A stretch of DNA of 64,000 nt from Bin87 sp034423115 (GCA_034423115.1 DAOUJD010000032.1:1-64000), one strand, 5' to 3'; shown: positions 36,127 through 44,731, counted from the stretch's first letter. Numbers and translations are program-made. The notes: generated from the sequence alone by a model not told the origin.

Positions 36127-37194
36127 TTGACCACCACTTTCACCGACACTACCACCACGACGTGGGACGACGCCCACGCTGCTATTGAACGGGGTTATGA
36201 ACTCGGATGGGGCGACGGCCTGCCCATCGTCCCACCCACCATTGGGCGCGTCGCCGAGTTCATTGGCTACGCTGGCCGGACGCCTGACGACGTGCTGGGC
36301 GAACTCCCCGAACGCCGCCGTGTCATCACGGTTGAAAAGGCCGCCGCAAACGCGGTGATGGCCGGGTGCCTTCCTGAGTACTTCCCCGTGGTCCTGGCTG
36401 CCACCGAAGCCATGCTGGACCCCGTATTCAACCTCGTCGGCCCCTCCTCCAGCATGGGCGGCTCGGCAGTCCTGTGCATCGTCAACGGACCCATCCGCGA
36501 CCAGATCGGCCTGAACAGCCGCAACAACCTGTTTGGGCCCGGCAACCGCGCAAACGGGACTATCGGCCGCTCCATCCGTCTCATCCTGATGAACGCCTGC
36601 GCCGCCATTCCCGGACTGTTCGACCGCAGCGTCATCGGTCATCCCGGCAAGTACACCTACTGTATCGCCGAGGCGGAGGGCGAAACCCACTGGACGCCCC
36701 TACACGTGGACCGCGGTTTCAATGCTAGCGACAGCACAGTAACGGTGTTCGCCGGCGAGAGCCCGCGCCAGATTCGGGCCGTGGGTCGGCCCGAAGCCAT
36801 CCTCTACACCATGGCTGACGTGGCGTCGACGTTGGGAACCTCCATGTCCACCTCGGGCTCGGTGGGCGATGTCTCGGTTGGAATTCGGCAGGGTCAGATT
36901 GTGGTAACATTCGCCGGCAACAGCAGCCTGTGGCGCGAATGGACCAAGGATGGGATACGCGAGTATCTTCATTCCAACATCCATCGCTCGGTAGCCGACC
37001 TCAAGAGGGCGCTGGTATTGCCCGGCGACGTGGAGGCTGGCGACGAGGCCGCCATGGTTTCGCTGATTCCGGAACCGGAGGACATTCTGGTAGTATTCGC
37101 CGGCGGCGAGGAGTCCAACATGGCGTCGGTGATCCCCAGTTGGGGCCCCAAGGTCGGCTCCACCGCCGTTACGAAGTCGATCCAGATCCCATAG
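36127..37194 (+). CDS. Conserved protein of the UGSC neighbourhood
   Basis: 355 residues from TTG 36127 (AGAGG eight bases upstream). The conserved look is strong: WGDGLPIVPPTIGRV, EKAAANAVMAGCLPEYFPVV, IVNGPIRDQIGLNSRNN, FGPGNRANGTIGRSIRL and GHPGKYTYC. It has two Cys (MAGC, NAC) and no membrane segment. I do not know a function. It is 55 bp from the UGSC selenoprotein gene, same strand, and I infer an operon and shared function, possibly redox chemistry on an organic substrate. Confidence 0.7.
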   Translation: MTTTFTDTTTTTWDDAHAAIERGYELGWGDGLPIVPPTIGRVAEFIGYAGRTPDDVLGELPERRRVITVEKAAANAVMAGCLPEYFPVVLAATEAMLDPVFNLVGPSSSMGGSAVLCIVNGPIRDQIGLNSRNNLFGPGNRANGTIGRSIRLILMNACAAIPGLFDRSVIGHPGKYTYCIAEAEGETHWTPLHVDRGFNASDSTVTVFAGESPRQIRAVGRPEAILYTMADVASTLGTSMSTSGSVGDVSVGIRQGQIVVTFAGNSSLWREWTKDGIREYLHSNIHRSVADLKRALVLPGDVEAGDEAAMVSLIPEPEDILVVFAGGEESNMASVIPSWGPKVGSTAVTKSIQIP

Positions 37195-37249
37195 GGCGCA
37201 TTATCATCCGCCCATAGAAACCGAAATATTAACCTGTGGAGGTGCAAAC

Positions 37250-37786
37250 GTGGCAACCCAACAATACACGTTGGTCAACCCGGTCACGGAGCCGATCATA
37301 GCTCCATTCGATGGCGCTCCCCGCCTGCCGTCGCTCGCGGGAACCCGAGTGGGCCTGATCGACGACAGCAAGCGCAACGCCGACGTCCTGCTGGAAGAAC
37401 TGGCAGAAGTCTTGCGCAACCGCTACGAGATCCGCGAGGTCCGCTGGCTCCGCAAACCCAGCGCGTCGCGTCCCGCCGACCCCACTGAGTTGCAGGAGTT
37501 GGTGTCCAACGTTGACTCGGTGGTGGTTGCCATCGGCGATTGAGGGAGCTGCAGCGCGTGCAGTGTGCACGACGGAATCCACGTTGAGAAGGCCGGCCTC
37601 CCCTCCGCCACCATTTGCACCGACCGGTTCATCCCCACGGCCCAGGGTATGGCCAAGATGTGGGGCGCGGAAGATTATCCGACCATCTTCACCCAACATC
37701 CCATCGAGAACCTAGACCGGCCCGCGCTGCGAGAGCGCGCCGAGGGCCTGGCTACCGAGGTCGCAGCCATCCTCACCGGCGGCTGA
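37250..37786 (+). CDS. UGSC-family selenoprotein (in-frame TGA = Sec)
   Basis: 178 residues from GTG 37250 (GGAGG seven bases upstream), with TGA at 37541-37543 as codon 98. The frame continues unbroken to 37786. The context VVAIGD-U-GSCSACSVHDGIHVEKAG is the U-G-S-C motif for which the UGSC (seleno)protein family is named. The N-terminal half has VGLIDDSKRNADVLLEELAEVL and the C-terminal half VTP-like strands and helices. Read as two proteins, both halves would be defective. A 6-bp hairpin lies 14-28 bases after the TGA. Likely a redox enzyme with a Sec-x-x-Cys pair. Start, frame and motif agree; it needs the cell's Sec machinery, not in this window. Confidence 0.88.
37557..37571 (+). promoter_or_regulatory. 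Candidate bacterial SECIS hairpin of the UGSC gene
   Basis: Arms CGTGCA / TGCACG (6 bp) around loop GTG; the loop starts 20 bases after TGA. This agrees with bacterial SECIS rules (short stem, G in the apical loop, 16-37 bases from the UGA). A competing weaker hairpin (CTGCA/TGCAG) is nearer the TGA. Confidence 0.55.
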
Positions 37787-37810
37787 TCCAACTTATACCA
37801 AGGCGCACTG

Positions 37811-37837
37811 TAGGGGCGGGTTTGAAACCTGCCCCTA
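37811..37837. repeat. Dispersed palindrome, copy 3
   Basis: Arms TAGGGGCGGGTTT / AAACCTGCCCCTA with one G-T mismatch, one-base spacer. It lies 24 bp after the selenoprotein stop and could end its transcript. Confidence 0.8.
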
Positions 37838-37869
37838 TATTTGGTTAACACACCGGAGCAGGGAACCCC

Positions 37870-38265
37870 ATGACCGAACCAAAAGCGACGCCCGTTGCTG
37901 ACTCACCCACCGGCCTCTCGGCGTTGCAACGCGCCAGGACCATAGCCGGCATCTCCGCGTTGTTTGCGTTGGCGGTCGGCGTGTTGGTCTTGGTTGTGAT
38001 GTTGGTATCGTTGTACCCGTCGCTGAGGGCCACGGTGCAGAACCTCGAACGGATCAGCGACGCGATGGCGGTTTCAGCCGAGAGCCTCGGCGGTGCGTCC
38101 GAGGAGGCCGTTCTCAACCTGGTGGAAACCTCCGCCAACCTCAGCGCAGCCTCGGCCAACCTGACTGAAGCTACGGCGAACCTTGAGCGCAACTCCGTGG
38201 ACGACCGGATGGCCGAGAGCATCATCCGGCTGTTGGAACAGCGGCCGCAGCTCAACAATCGTTAG
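37870..38265 (+). CDS. Membrane-anchored coiled-coil protein
   Basis: 131 residues. One transmembrane helix (about 26-52), then a periplasmic or cytoplasmic helical stretch rich in Ala/Ser/Asn with heptads (NLVETSANLSAASANLTEATANLERN), similar in style to methyl-accepting or MCE-like linker regions, but no domain is recognised. Its stop overlaps the end of the convergent Trm112-like gene by four bases. Confidence 0.65.
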   Translation: MTEPKATPVADSPTGLSALQRARTIAGISALFALAVGVLVLVVMLVSLYPSLRATVQNLERISDAMAVSAESLGGASEEAVLNLVETSANLSAASANLTEATANLERNSVDDRMAESIIRLLEQRPQLNNR

Positions 38266-38507
38266 CGACCGGCCGCAATCTCCGCGTCCCGCAGGTCCGG
38301 CGGCAGCAGGTTGGGTATACCGCCGGTGATGGGATATCGCTCGTCGCACGGTGCGCAGGTCAGCGTTCCCGTGAGCACCTCCCCCGCATCAACCGCTCCT
38401 TCCGGGGCGATTTCACCCGCTTCCAGGGTCAACTCGCCCTTGCAAACCGGACAGGCGATGATGTCAAGCAAATCGGTTCTCAACTGACAACTCCCTATTG
38501 TGTTCAT
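38262..38507 (-). CDS. Trm112-family protein
   Basis: 81 residues. Zinc-ribbon style LLDIIACPVCKGELTL, then LTCAPCDERYPITGGIPNLLPPDLR: the CPxC...CxxC and YPIxxGIPxLLP of Trm112/UPF0434. Eukaryotic Trm112 activates methyltransferases; bacterial members are small partner proteins. The start overlaps the stop of the CopD-like gene (ATGA at 38504-38507). Confidence 0.9.
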   Translation of the reverse strand: MNTIGSCQLRTDLLDIIACPVCKGELTLEAGEIAPEGAVDAGEVLTGTLTCAPCDERYPITGGIPNLLPPDLRDAEIAAGR

Positions 38508-38962
38508 CCAACCAGTCCGCGCTCGAACAGCCAGGTGAGCACGTCGGCCAACCCGATCACGATAGCGCCCACGATGGTCAACGCCGTCGGCCCCAACACT
38601 GCGCTGGATACTCCTCCGGCCCGTTGCTCCCTGCGTCTTGGCAACAGCCACGCTATTACGAAAGCGTACACTGCCAAGACAATCTTGGCGACCAGCACGG
38701 CGGTGTATGCGAGGCCAGCGGCGTCGGACGTTAGCCGGTCCACCGTGAGGATCACGCCGCTGATGATCAGCACCGCGATGGCCGTGGCAACGATGGGTCG
38801 GAATTCGACCGCCAATGCGCGGCCCACCAGCCCCTCGGAATCAGCGTTGCGCAACGCCGGCCTACCCGCCAGCAGCAGGAACAGGCTGCCACCGATCCAG
38901 ACCACCGCCGCCAGCGCGTGGGCCCAGCGGATGATCAGCAGGATGATGTCCAGGACGTCCAT
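38504..38962 (-). CDS. CopD-like four-helix membrane protein
   Basis: 152 residues with four transmembrane helices, opening IIRWAHALAAVVWIGGSLFLLL, the RxxHxxxxxxWxGG pattern of the CopD/DUF2269 group in which His binds haem or copper. It starts one base inside the TlpA stop and overlaps the Trm112 gene, so all three are one operon. Confidence 0.7.
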   Translation of the reverse strand: MDVLDIILLIIRWAHALAAVVWIGGSLFLLLAGRPALRNADSEGLVGRALAVEFRPIVATAIAVLIISGVILTVDRLTSDAAGLAYTAVLVAKIVLAVYAFVIAWLLPRRREQRAGGVSSAVLGPTALTIVGAIVIGLADVLTWLFERGLVG

Positions 38963-39498
38963 CAGCCCAGCAGGTCGTCGATGATGTCGGATAACCGATC
39001 CACGTCCATCCGGCTGATTTCCATAAGATGCACCCGACCGCCCTGATCGATGAAATAGGTGGTCGGAAAGTATTCAACTGCGTATGCTTGCGCCACTCCC
39101 GCTCGTACGTCGGTTGCGAAAGTGAAGGTCAACCCAAGCTCATCGACGAACTCCACCGCCGATTCTTCGGTGTCGAATCCCTGGGGCACAAACAGGCCGA
39201 TGAACCTTACTTTGCGTCCCTGATATTCCTCCCAGACCTGCTGGAAGGCAGGCATCTCATCGCGGCAGGGCGGGCATGAGGGGTACCAGAAGTTGATGAC
39301 CACCACGTTGCCACGCTGCTCAGAGAGGCGGAATTCCTCACCGTCGAACGTGGTTAACGCGAAGTCCGCCGCGGGCTCGCCCGGGTAGCAGGCAACCGCT
39401 GCTATCCCTACCGCTATGCCCATAACCAACAGGATAGTCCAGCGTGCGAACACGGTTGGACTGCATGACACGCTGACGGCGTGCGACACTGGGAGCAT
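38962..39498 (-). CDS. TlpA/ResA-like thiol-disulfide oxidoreductase (lipoprotein or anchored)
   Basis: 178 residues. Signal/anchor at the start with ...VGIAAVACYPGEPA, in which Cys may be a lipobox. The redoxin domain has VVVINFWYPSCPPCRDEMPAFQQV (CPPC active site), FVPQGFDTEE and YAVEYFPTTYFID with the cis-Pro. Extracytoplasmic reductant, often for cytochrome c or copper proteins. First gene of an operon with the CopD-like and Trm112 genes, whose membrane location fits. Confidence 0.9.
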   Translation of the reverse strand: MLPVSHAVSVSCSPTVFARWTILLVMGIAVGIAAVACYPGEPAADFALTTFDGEEFRLSEQRGNVVVINFWYPSCPPCRDEMPAFQQVWEEYQGRKVRFIGLFVPQGFDTEESAVEFVDELGLTFTFATDVRAGVAQAYAVEYFPTTYFIDQGGRVHLMEISRMDVDRLSDIIDDLLG

Positions 39499-39553
39499 GG
39501 CTATATTTTACCGCAGGGGCGCTCAGGCATGTCTCCGGACGGCGTAACGTGGT

Positions 39554-40732
39554 CTATCCGCGGTTCTGCCCTGCGGACTCCCCGAACTGCCGGCCGAACA
39601 GGCCCGTCAACAGCGCGCTGATGATGGTCACCGCGAGGCACATATACCCGATGCCCTCATACCCGACGCTCGCCAACAACGCTCCCGCTATCGCAGCGCC
39701 CAGCATTCCGCCAGCCTGGTTGCTGAAACCCATTAGCCCCACGCCGGTGGCCTTGGACTCCCCTGAATACTCGGTGCTGGCGGAGATCAAGATCGGGAAC
39801 GCCACGCTCAAGAAGCCTGTTCCTGCCGTCGCCACCGCCACCGTCGCCCACAGTCCCATATCCACGGAAAAGGCGGTCAGACAGAACGCTCCTCCCACCA
39901 CATTGGCGACGGCGATGATCAGTCCACGTTGCTTCAGGTTCGCGGCGTATGATGCGATGTAGTTGCCCGTCATCTGTCCGATTGCGGCTATCGCCAGCGG
40001 CAGCGCCACGAAGCCCACGCTCAGATCGAACGTGTTGATCAGGTACGCGGCGAAGAAGCTGAGCGTTCCCCAGAAGGCGATGCGCTGCGTCAGGTTCACC
40101 GCCACCGCCACCCGGAAGAACCGCAACGACACCAGCGACTTGTATCGGGACAAATATGCGAAATTGCGCACCCGTTCGCCCCGGTCTCTCGGCAGCCACA
40201 GCCAGTTCGCCACCAACGCGGCGACCAGCACCCCGCCGTAAACGATGAACGCAAACTGCCAGCTTCCAACATCCGCCAGCACCGCGACCAACGGTACGCT
40301 GATGGCCGACGCCAGCCCCTGGATCGCCAGCAGGGAACTCACCGCCCTGGCACGCCTGGCCGGGGAAATGACGTCCGCCACCGATCCCACGATGTTCGGA
40401 GGTATTACGCCGCCTCCCAGGCCGGCCAGAACCCGCAGCACGAACAGCGTCTCCAGGTTTGGCGCAATCGCGCAGCCCAGCATTGAGATCGAGAGTACCG
40501 CCAGGCTCACCAGGGCCACCGGACGGCGGCCGAACGAGTCGGACAGCGGACCGGCTGATACTCCCGTTACCGCCCACGCCGCGAAGGTCGCGGTCGCCAA
40601 CTGGCCGGCGACAGCCACCGATATTTGCAGGTCGGTGGCGATTTCCACCAGGAGCGGCGGAACGATCAGGATCGCGCTTATGGTCGCGAAAACGGTGAGC
40701 GCAAGCACGGCCATGAACCATGCTTTGTTCAC
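39554..40732 (-). CDS. MFS transporter
   Basis: 392 residues, about 12 transmembrane helices. Typical loop 2-3 signature: GPLSDSFGRRPVALVSL, plus RVLAGLGGGVIPPN. Major-facilitator export or import of small molecules; drug/sugar subgroup not assignable. GTG 40732 is used as start; an ATG follows at 40714. It starts a leftward run with the TlpA operon after a 55-bp gap but may be separate. Confidence 0.88.
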   Translation of the reverse strand: MNKAWFMAVLALTVFATISAILIVPPLLVEIATDLQISVAVAGQLATATFAAWAVTGVSAGPLSDSFGRRPVALVSLAVLSISMLGCAIAPNLETLFVLRVLAGLGGGVIPPNIVGSVADVISPARRARAVSSLLAIQGLASAISVPLVAVLADVGSWQFAFIVYGGVLVAALVANWLWLPRDRGERVRNFAYLSRYKSLVSLRFFRVAVAVNLTQRIAFWGTLSFFAAYLINTFDLSVGFVALPLAIAAIGQMTGNYIASYAANLKQRGLIIAVANVVGGAFCLTAFSVDMGLWATVAVATAGTGFLSVAFPILISASTEYSGESKATGVGLMGFSNQAGGMLGAAIAGALLASVGYEGIGYMCLAVTIISALLTGLFGRQFGESAGQNRG

Positions 40733-41228
40733 CTCTCTGCGCTGTGCCTGCGCGGTCTGCGTGCTGATGGTATTGGTTTCCTGGTCCGGTTGAAACCGAC
40801 ACTAAGGACATCCGGTTTGTCCTGCTCGAGGCAACGCCGGATAATAATGTCGGCACATTAGTATAGCGGTAGTTCCGGCGGCTGCCCAATGCGGCGGGCG
40901 ACCTCACGCGTACCCACTTACAATTGCGTGGTGAAAGGACGGAAAGGTCGATTTCCCGCTCATTTCCTCTCATTTCCGTTCGTTTGAGTAGGGCATTGGG
41001 CGGGTGATGGGGTTGAATTGGGGGCCGAGGGATGGGTTTTGGCGGCGGTTTTAGTGGTTTTGGCGGGCAGGTGAGCGGGTTTGGGGGAGCGGCGCTTGGA
41101 GTTGCGAGACGGTAATGGTTACATCAATGGGGAGTTTTTTCATGGATGCACAGGATGGAACCGCCAAAGGGAGACCAAAGGCCTGCGGCAGGATTGGGGA
41201 TGTAGGATGGGATGGAGACGATTGGATT

Positions 41229-41272
41229 ACTGATGCGTGCATTGATAACTACTGATGCGTGCATTGATAACT
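41229..41272. repeat. Perfect 22-bp tandem duplication
   Basis: Unit ACTGATGCGTGCATTGATAACT shortened here: ACTGATGCGT...TGATAACT, units 41229-41250 and 41251-41272, identical. No spacer, only two copies, so it is not a CRISPR. Confidence 0.85.
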
Positions 41273-41290
41273 AAACCTCGGTACACCACC

Positions 41291-41366
41291 GTCATTCCCA
41301 CGAAAGCGGGAATCCAGGACGTCTTTGTAGCAGCAAACTCTGGATTCCGGCTTTCGCCGGAATGAC
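41291..41366. repeat. GTCATTCC-type inverted repeat (76 bp)
   Basis: Opens GTCATTCCCACGAAAGCGGG and closes with CCGGCTTTCGCCGGAATGAC; arms also carry AATCCAG/CTGGATT. This class of short interspersed palindrome with GTCATTCCCGCGAAAGCGGG ends is seen in many bacteria. Only this copy is found here. Confidence 0.85.
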
Positions 41367-41791
41367 TGAGTAGTTTAGCGAATCGCTCACGTATCAGTAG
41401 TTAAATGGTAAGGGTGGGCAGGCGGTGGGGGCTAGGGGGAAGTGTCGCCGGGGTGGGGGTGTCTGAAATGGGGGTTTTTGGGGATTTGGGTGATGATGGG
41501 GGACGATGGTAGGTCTTTTTGCCACAAAAGGCAGGTGATTCACAAAAAGTTGGGCGTTTTGGCTCTGAAAGGAATGACGGTGCTACATGAATTGGGGCGG
41601 CGTGGGCGCTGGCAGTGACAGGTTGCGCAAAGCGGGTACGCGTGAGGGTGGGCGACAGTCCTCACTCGGCTCCATGACGGGCGCGCGCGTGCTTGACTGC
41701 CGAAAGCGCGCGGCTACAATCGTGCCCACCGAATAGTCAGTTCACCGCGCCAACATCTCCGGGATGTTGCGCCGATTGCGAGGTATGAATC

Positions 41792-42544
41792 ATGCGTCTG
41801 GAAAACAAGGTCGCCCTGATCAGCGGCGGATCCCGAGGGCAGGGCGCCGCCGAGGCCCGCCTGTTCGCGGGCAAGGGCTGCAAGGTCGTCATCGCCGACG
41901 TGCTGGAGGACGAGGGACGCCAGCTTGAGGCCGAAATCAACGAGACCGGCGGCGAATGCGTCTTCGTCCGCTTGGATGTGACTAGCGAGGACGACTGGAA
42001 CGCCGCCGTTAACACCGCAGTGGAGCGGTTCGGCAAGCTGGACATCCTGGTGAACAACGCGGGCATCTACCGGCAGGTGGGCATCGAGGACACCACAGAG
42101 GAGCTGTGGGACAACATCTTCGACATCAACGCCAAGGGCGTGTTCCTCGGTACCAAGGCGGCCATCCCTGAAATGCGCAAGGCCGGCGGGGGCTCCATCA
42201 TCAACATCTCCAGCGTCGCCGGACTCATCGGCAGTTGGCGCGCCCCGGCCTATGGCGCTACGAAAGGCGCGGTGCGGCTGTTCACCAAGTCCACCGCCAT
42301 CCAGTACGCCGCCGAGGGCATCCGGTGCAACTCGGTCCATCCCGGCATCATTGAGACGCCCATGACCACGCCAACGTTGCTGCGCGACGACGCGGCTCGA
42401 CAAGCGTCCCTGGACCGCACGCCCATCGGACGGGTCGGACAGGCCGAGGACGTGGCCTGGGGAGTTTTGTTCCTTGCCTCCGACGAATCGTCTTTCATGA
42501 CGGGCAGCGAGTTGGTGATTGACGGCGGCCTGTTCGCGCAGTAG
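41792..42544 (+). CDS. SDR-family oxidoreductase
   Basis: 250 residues. ALISGGSRGQGAAEARLFAGKG (Rossmann), VLVNNAG-like DILVNNAG, SSVAGLIGSWRAPAYGATKGAV (Tyr-x3-Lys) and ELVIDGGLFAQ. Close to the SDR at 43944, from which it is separated by two secreted-protein genes; about 70% of blocks are shared by eye. Likely glucose-1-dehydrogenase or cyclopentanol dehydrogenase-like activity. Confidence 0.93.
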   Translation: MRLENKVALISGGSRGQGAAEARLFAGKGCKVVIADVLEDEGRQLEAEINETGGECVFVRLDVTSEDDWNAAVNTAVERFGKLDILVNNAGIYRQVGIEDTTEELWDNIFDINAKGVFLGTKAAIPEMRKAGGGSIINISSVAGLIGSWRAPAYGATKGAVRLFTKSTAIQYAAEGIRCNSVHPGIIETPMTTPTLLRDDAARQASLDRTPIGRVGQAEDVAWGVLFLASDESSFMTGSELVIDGGLFAQ

Positions 42545-42556
42545 CCACGCCAGCGG

Positions 42557-43207
42557 TTGTCATTGCGAGCGAAGCGCGGCAATCTCGCCGTCGCGGCGGC
42601 ATCCGTCGGCCTCGCCGTATTTTTGGCGATTCTGTTCATGCCGCCCAAACTTGCCCACGCCTGCATGTGCGGTCCGTCCGGCTCGCCCCGGGATGCGATG
42701 GCCGAAGCCGACGCGGTGTTTCTGGGCAAAGTGGTTGCCATCCATGCGCCCGGTCCATCTATGCGCGATGGTCAGTTGGTCATATCGTCCGGCGATTTGG
42801 TCAAGGTGGAGTTCAGCGTGAGCAAAGTGTGGAAGGGGCCGCGCCGCGAGACGCTGTCCGTCGAGACGGAGCGCATGGGGGTTTCCTGCGGGTATGAGTT
42901 CAAGGAAGGCCGCAGGTACATCGTCTATACGTGGGGCGGTAGCAGAACCGGGCTCTGTACCCGTACCGCACCGGTATGGCTGGCCGTCCGCGATTTCGCC
43001 GCGCTGGGATTGGGCGAGCGACCGGAGTCTACCACTGAGGACAAGGCAATACCCAGTCCTGTAGTTGAATCCGCAGACGAACGTCAGCCAAGGGGAGGGA
43101 GTTGCGGGAAGTCCGCCGCAACTGCTGGCGAACCAACTGATTTCGCACCGCTGGCATTGTTGGTCGGGATCGTTTGGGTAGGCGCGAGGGGTAGGCGCCG
43201 TAAATGA
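42557..43207 (+). CDS. Secreted netrin/TIMP-like protein, copy A, C-terminal anchor
   Basis: 216 residues. The n-region MSLRAKRGNL comes from a dispersed palindrome-type repeat (TTGTCATTGCGAGCGAAGCG), followed by a signal-peptide core (AVAAASVGLAVFLAILF) ending HACMC. The mature domain has ADAVFLGKVVAI, VEFSVSKVWKGP, VSCGYEFKEGRRYIVY and GLCTRTAP: the CxC...VxKG...CGYxF...Y pattern of netrin/TIMP-like modules, which can inhibit proteases. A Cys-containing linker, one helix and RGRRRK end the protein, resembling C-terminal sorting tails. The start (TTG 42557) may be replaced by an ATG at 42638. Confidence 0.75.
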   Translation: MSLRAKRGNLAVAAASVGLAVFLAILFMPPKLAHACMCGPSGSPRDAMAEADAVFLGKVVAIHAPGPSMRDGQLVISSGDLVKVEFSVSKVWKGPRRETLSVETERMGVSCGYEFKEGRRYIVYTWGGSRTGLCTRTAPVWLAVRDFAALGLGERPESTTEDKAIPSPVVESADERQPRGGSCGKSAATAGEPTDFAPLALLVGIVWVGARGRRRK

Positions 43208-43836
43208 TGAACACCAACCTGCAGCCGAGCAACTTGCTGATTCGCGGTGCGCTATTGGTGCTGCTGCTGGCAATCACAGCGGTGGGGTTACATTTCGCTG
43301 CATCTCACGCCGCAGCGTGTTCGTGTGCAGGACTGACTCCGGCGCAGGCGTTCGAACGCGCCGATTCCGTGTTCGTTGGCGAGGTCACCTCGTTCAAAGT
43401 GAAGAGTGGCCTATTTGGACAGTCCAGCATCGATCCGACGACCGTTAATTTCACGGTCATGGAGGTCTGGAAGGGGCCGCGGCAAAGAACCCTCACGATC
43501 AGGACGGTGCGCAGCGAGGTCTCGTGCGGTTACGAGTTTGTGGAAGGGCTCCGATACCTGGTGTACGCCCGCGACGGGCAAACCGGGCTTTGCGACCGCA
43601 CCGCCCTTACCGTCCAAGCGTCGGAGGAACTGGCTTCGCTTGGCGAGGGCTGGAAACCTGAGCCTGCGCCGGATATTACATCCGGTTCGTCGGGGGATGA
43701 CCCCGCTGGGATTGGTTCACCTCCTGGCAGCAATGGCTGCGGAGCGTCGTCGGATCCCACCGCCGCGGATGCAGCCGTCCTGGGGCTGCTGGTCGGAGCC
43801 GCCGTTTTGAGCATACGCCGCAGACCTCGCATATAA
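43204..43836 (+). CDS. Secreted netrin/TIMP-like protein, copy B, C-terminal anchor
   Basis: 210 residues. ATGATGA overlap with copy A (43204). Signal peptide up to ASHAAAC, then CSCAGLTPAQAFERADSVFVGEV, VNFTVMEVWKGPRQRT, VSCGYEFVEGLRYLVYARDGQTGLCDRTA. After a Ser/Gly/Pro linker (GSSGDDPAGIGSPPGSNGCG) comes a helix (AAVLGLLVGAAVLSI) and RRRPRI. It is the tandem paralogue of copy A, clearly diverged (about 40% by eye). The tail has a Gly-Cys-Gly before the helix as in MYXO-CTERM-like signals. Confidence 0.78.
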   Translation: MMNTNLQPSNLLIRGALLVLLLAITAVGLHFAASHAAACSCAGLTPAQAFERADSVFVGEVTSFKVKSGLFGQSSIDPTTVNFTVMEVWKGPRQRTLTIRTVRSEVSCGYEFVEGLRYLVYARDGQTGLCDRTALTVQASEELASLGEGWKPEPAPDITSGSSGDDPAGIGSPPGSNGCGASSDPTAADAAVLGLLVGAAVLSIRRRPRI

Positions 43837-43943
43837 TATTCGGGCTGCCTGCTGCCGCGACCCCGTCGCCGGCGAAGGTCGAGGGACTGACGGCGCGTTG
43901 GGACCGGGCGGGCATGTGTGAACTACGAACGAGGTGCTGGAAA

Positions 43944-44690
43944 ATGCGTCTGGAAAATAAAGTGGCATTGATCAGTGGCGGCGCTCGCGGCATGGGCGCG
44001 ACCGAAGCCAGGATGTTCGCCCGCGAGGGTTGCAAGGTCGTGATTGGCGACCTCCGCGACGAACTGGGCCGGCAGGTCGAAGCCGAAATCAACGAATTGG
44101 GTGGCGAGTGCCTCTACGTCCATCTGGACGTTACCGATGAACAGGCATGGAAGGACGCCGTCGCCGCGGCCGTCGAGCGTTTCGGCAAGTTGGACATCCT
44201 GGTGAACAACGCCGGCGTATATATGCCCGAGAGGGTCGAGAACACCACCAACGAGAACTGGGACGTCACCATGAGCGTCAACGCGAAGGGCGTTTTCCTG
44301 GGCACCAAGGCCGCCATCCCCGAGATGCGGCGCAATGGCGGCGGGTCCATCGTGAATATTTCCAGCGTCGCCGGCCTCGTGGGCAACCACATCTCCTCCG
44401 CGTACACCGCTTCCAAAGGCGCCGTGCGACTGTTCACCAAGTCCACCGCAATCCAGCACGCCGGCGACGGCATCCGCTGCAACAGCGTGCATCCGGGCAC
44501 CATCGAAACCGACATGACCGCCGACCTGCTGGCCACTGGCGGCAGGGAGGACCGGTTGAACCGCACGCCCATCGGTCGGCTGGGACAACCGGAGGACATC
44601 GCGTACGGCGTCCTGTTCCTGGCCTCCGATGAGGCGTCCTTCATGACCGGAAGCGAACTGGTCATCGACGGTGGCCGCACCGCCATGTAA
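43944..44690 (+). CDS. SDR-family oxidoreductase
   Basis: 248 residues from ATG 43944 (GAGG nine bases upstream). KVALISGGARGMGATEARMF, DILVNNAGVY, SSVAGLVGNHISSAYTASKGAV (Tyr-x3-Lys), ELVIDGGRTAM. Very close to the SDR at 41792; the secreted protein pair lies between them, suggesting a duplication of the SDR around that pair. Activity unknown beyond NAD(P)-dependent alcohol/ketone chemistry. Confidence 0.93.
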   Translation: MRLENKVALISGGARGMGATEARMFAREGCKVVIGDLRDELGRQVEAEINELGGECLYVHLDVTDEQAWKDAVAAAVERFGKLDILVNNAGVYMPERVENTTNENWDVTMSVNAKGVFLGTKAAIPEMRRNGGGSIVNISSVAGLVGNHISSAYTASKGAVRLFTKSTAIQHAGDGIRCNSVHPGTIETDMTADLLATGGREDRLNRTPIGRLGQPEDIAYGVLFLASDEASFMTGSELVIDGGRTAM

Positions 44691-44731
44691 ATCTTTCCAG
44701 TCGGTCAAACCGGGCTGATGCAAAACCAATC

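Larger units (their letters stand above)
40733..41791. other. 1.06-kb non-coding region with several repeats
   Basis: No convincing gene on either strand; ORFs are short and have G-run composition on one strand (GGGGG-rich segments at 40980-41490). It holds a copy of the CATGGATGCACAGGAT motif (41142-41157), a 22-bp perfect tandem (41229-41272), and a hairpin repeat (41291-41366). Likely decayed intergenic material or a repeat sink. The SDR start (41792) is preceded by GAGG. Confidence 0.6.

Noticed and set aside
39657..40973. 438-residue minus-strand ORF in another frame
   Set aside because: Overlaps the MFS gene in a different frame; not membrane-like; the MFS frame explains the region.
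41229..41272. CRISPR array
   Set aside because: Only two units, no spacer, no cas genes.
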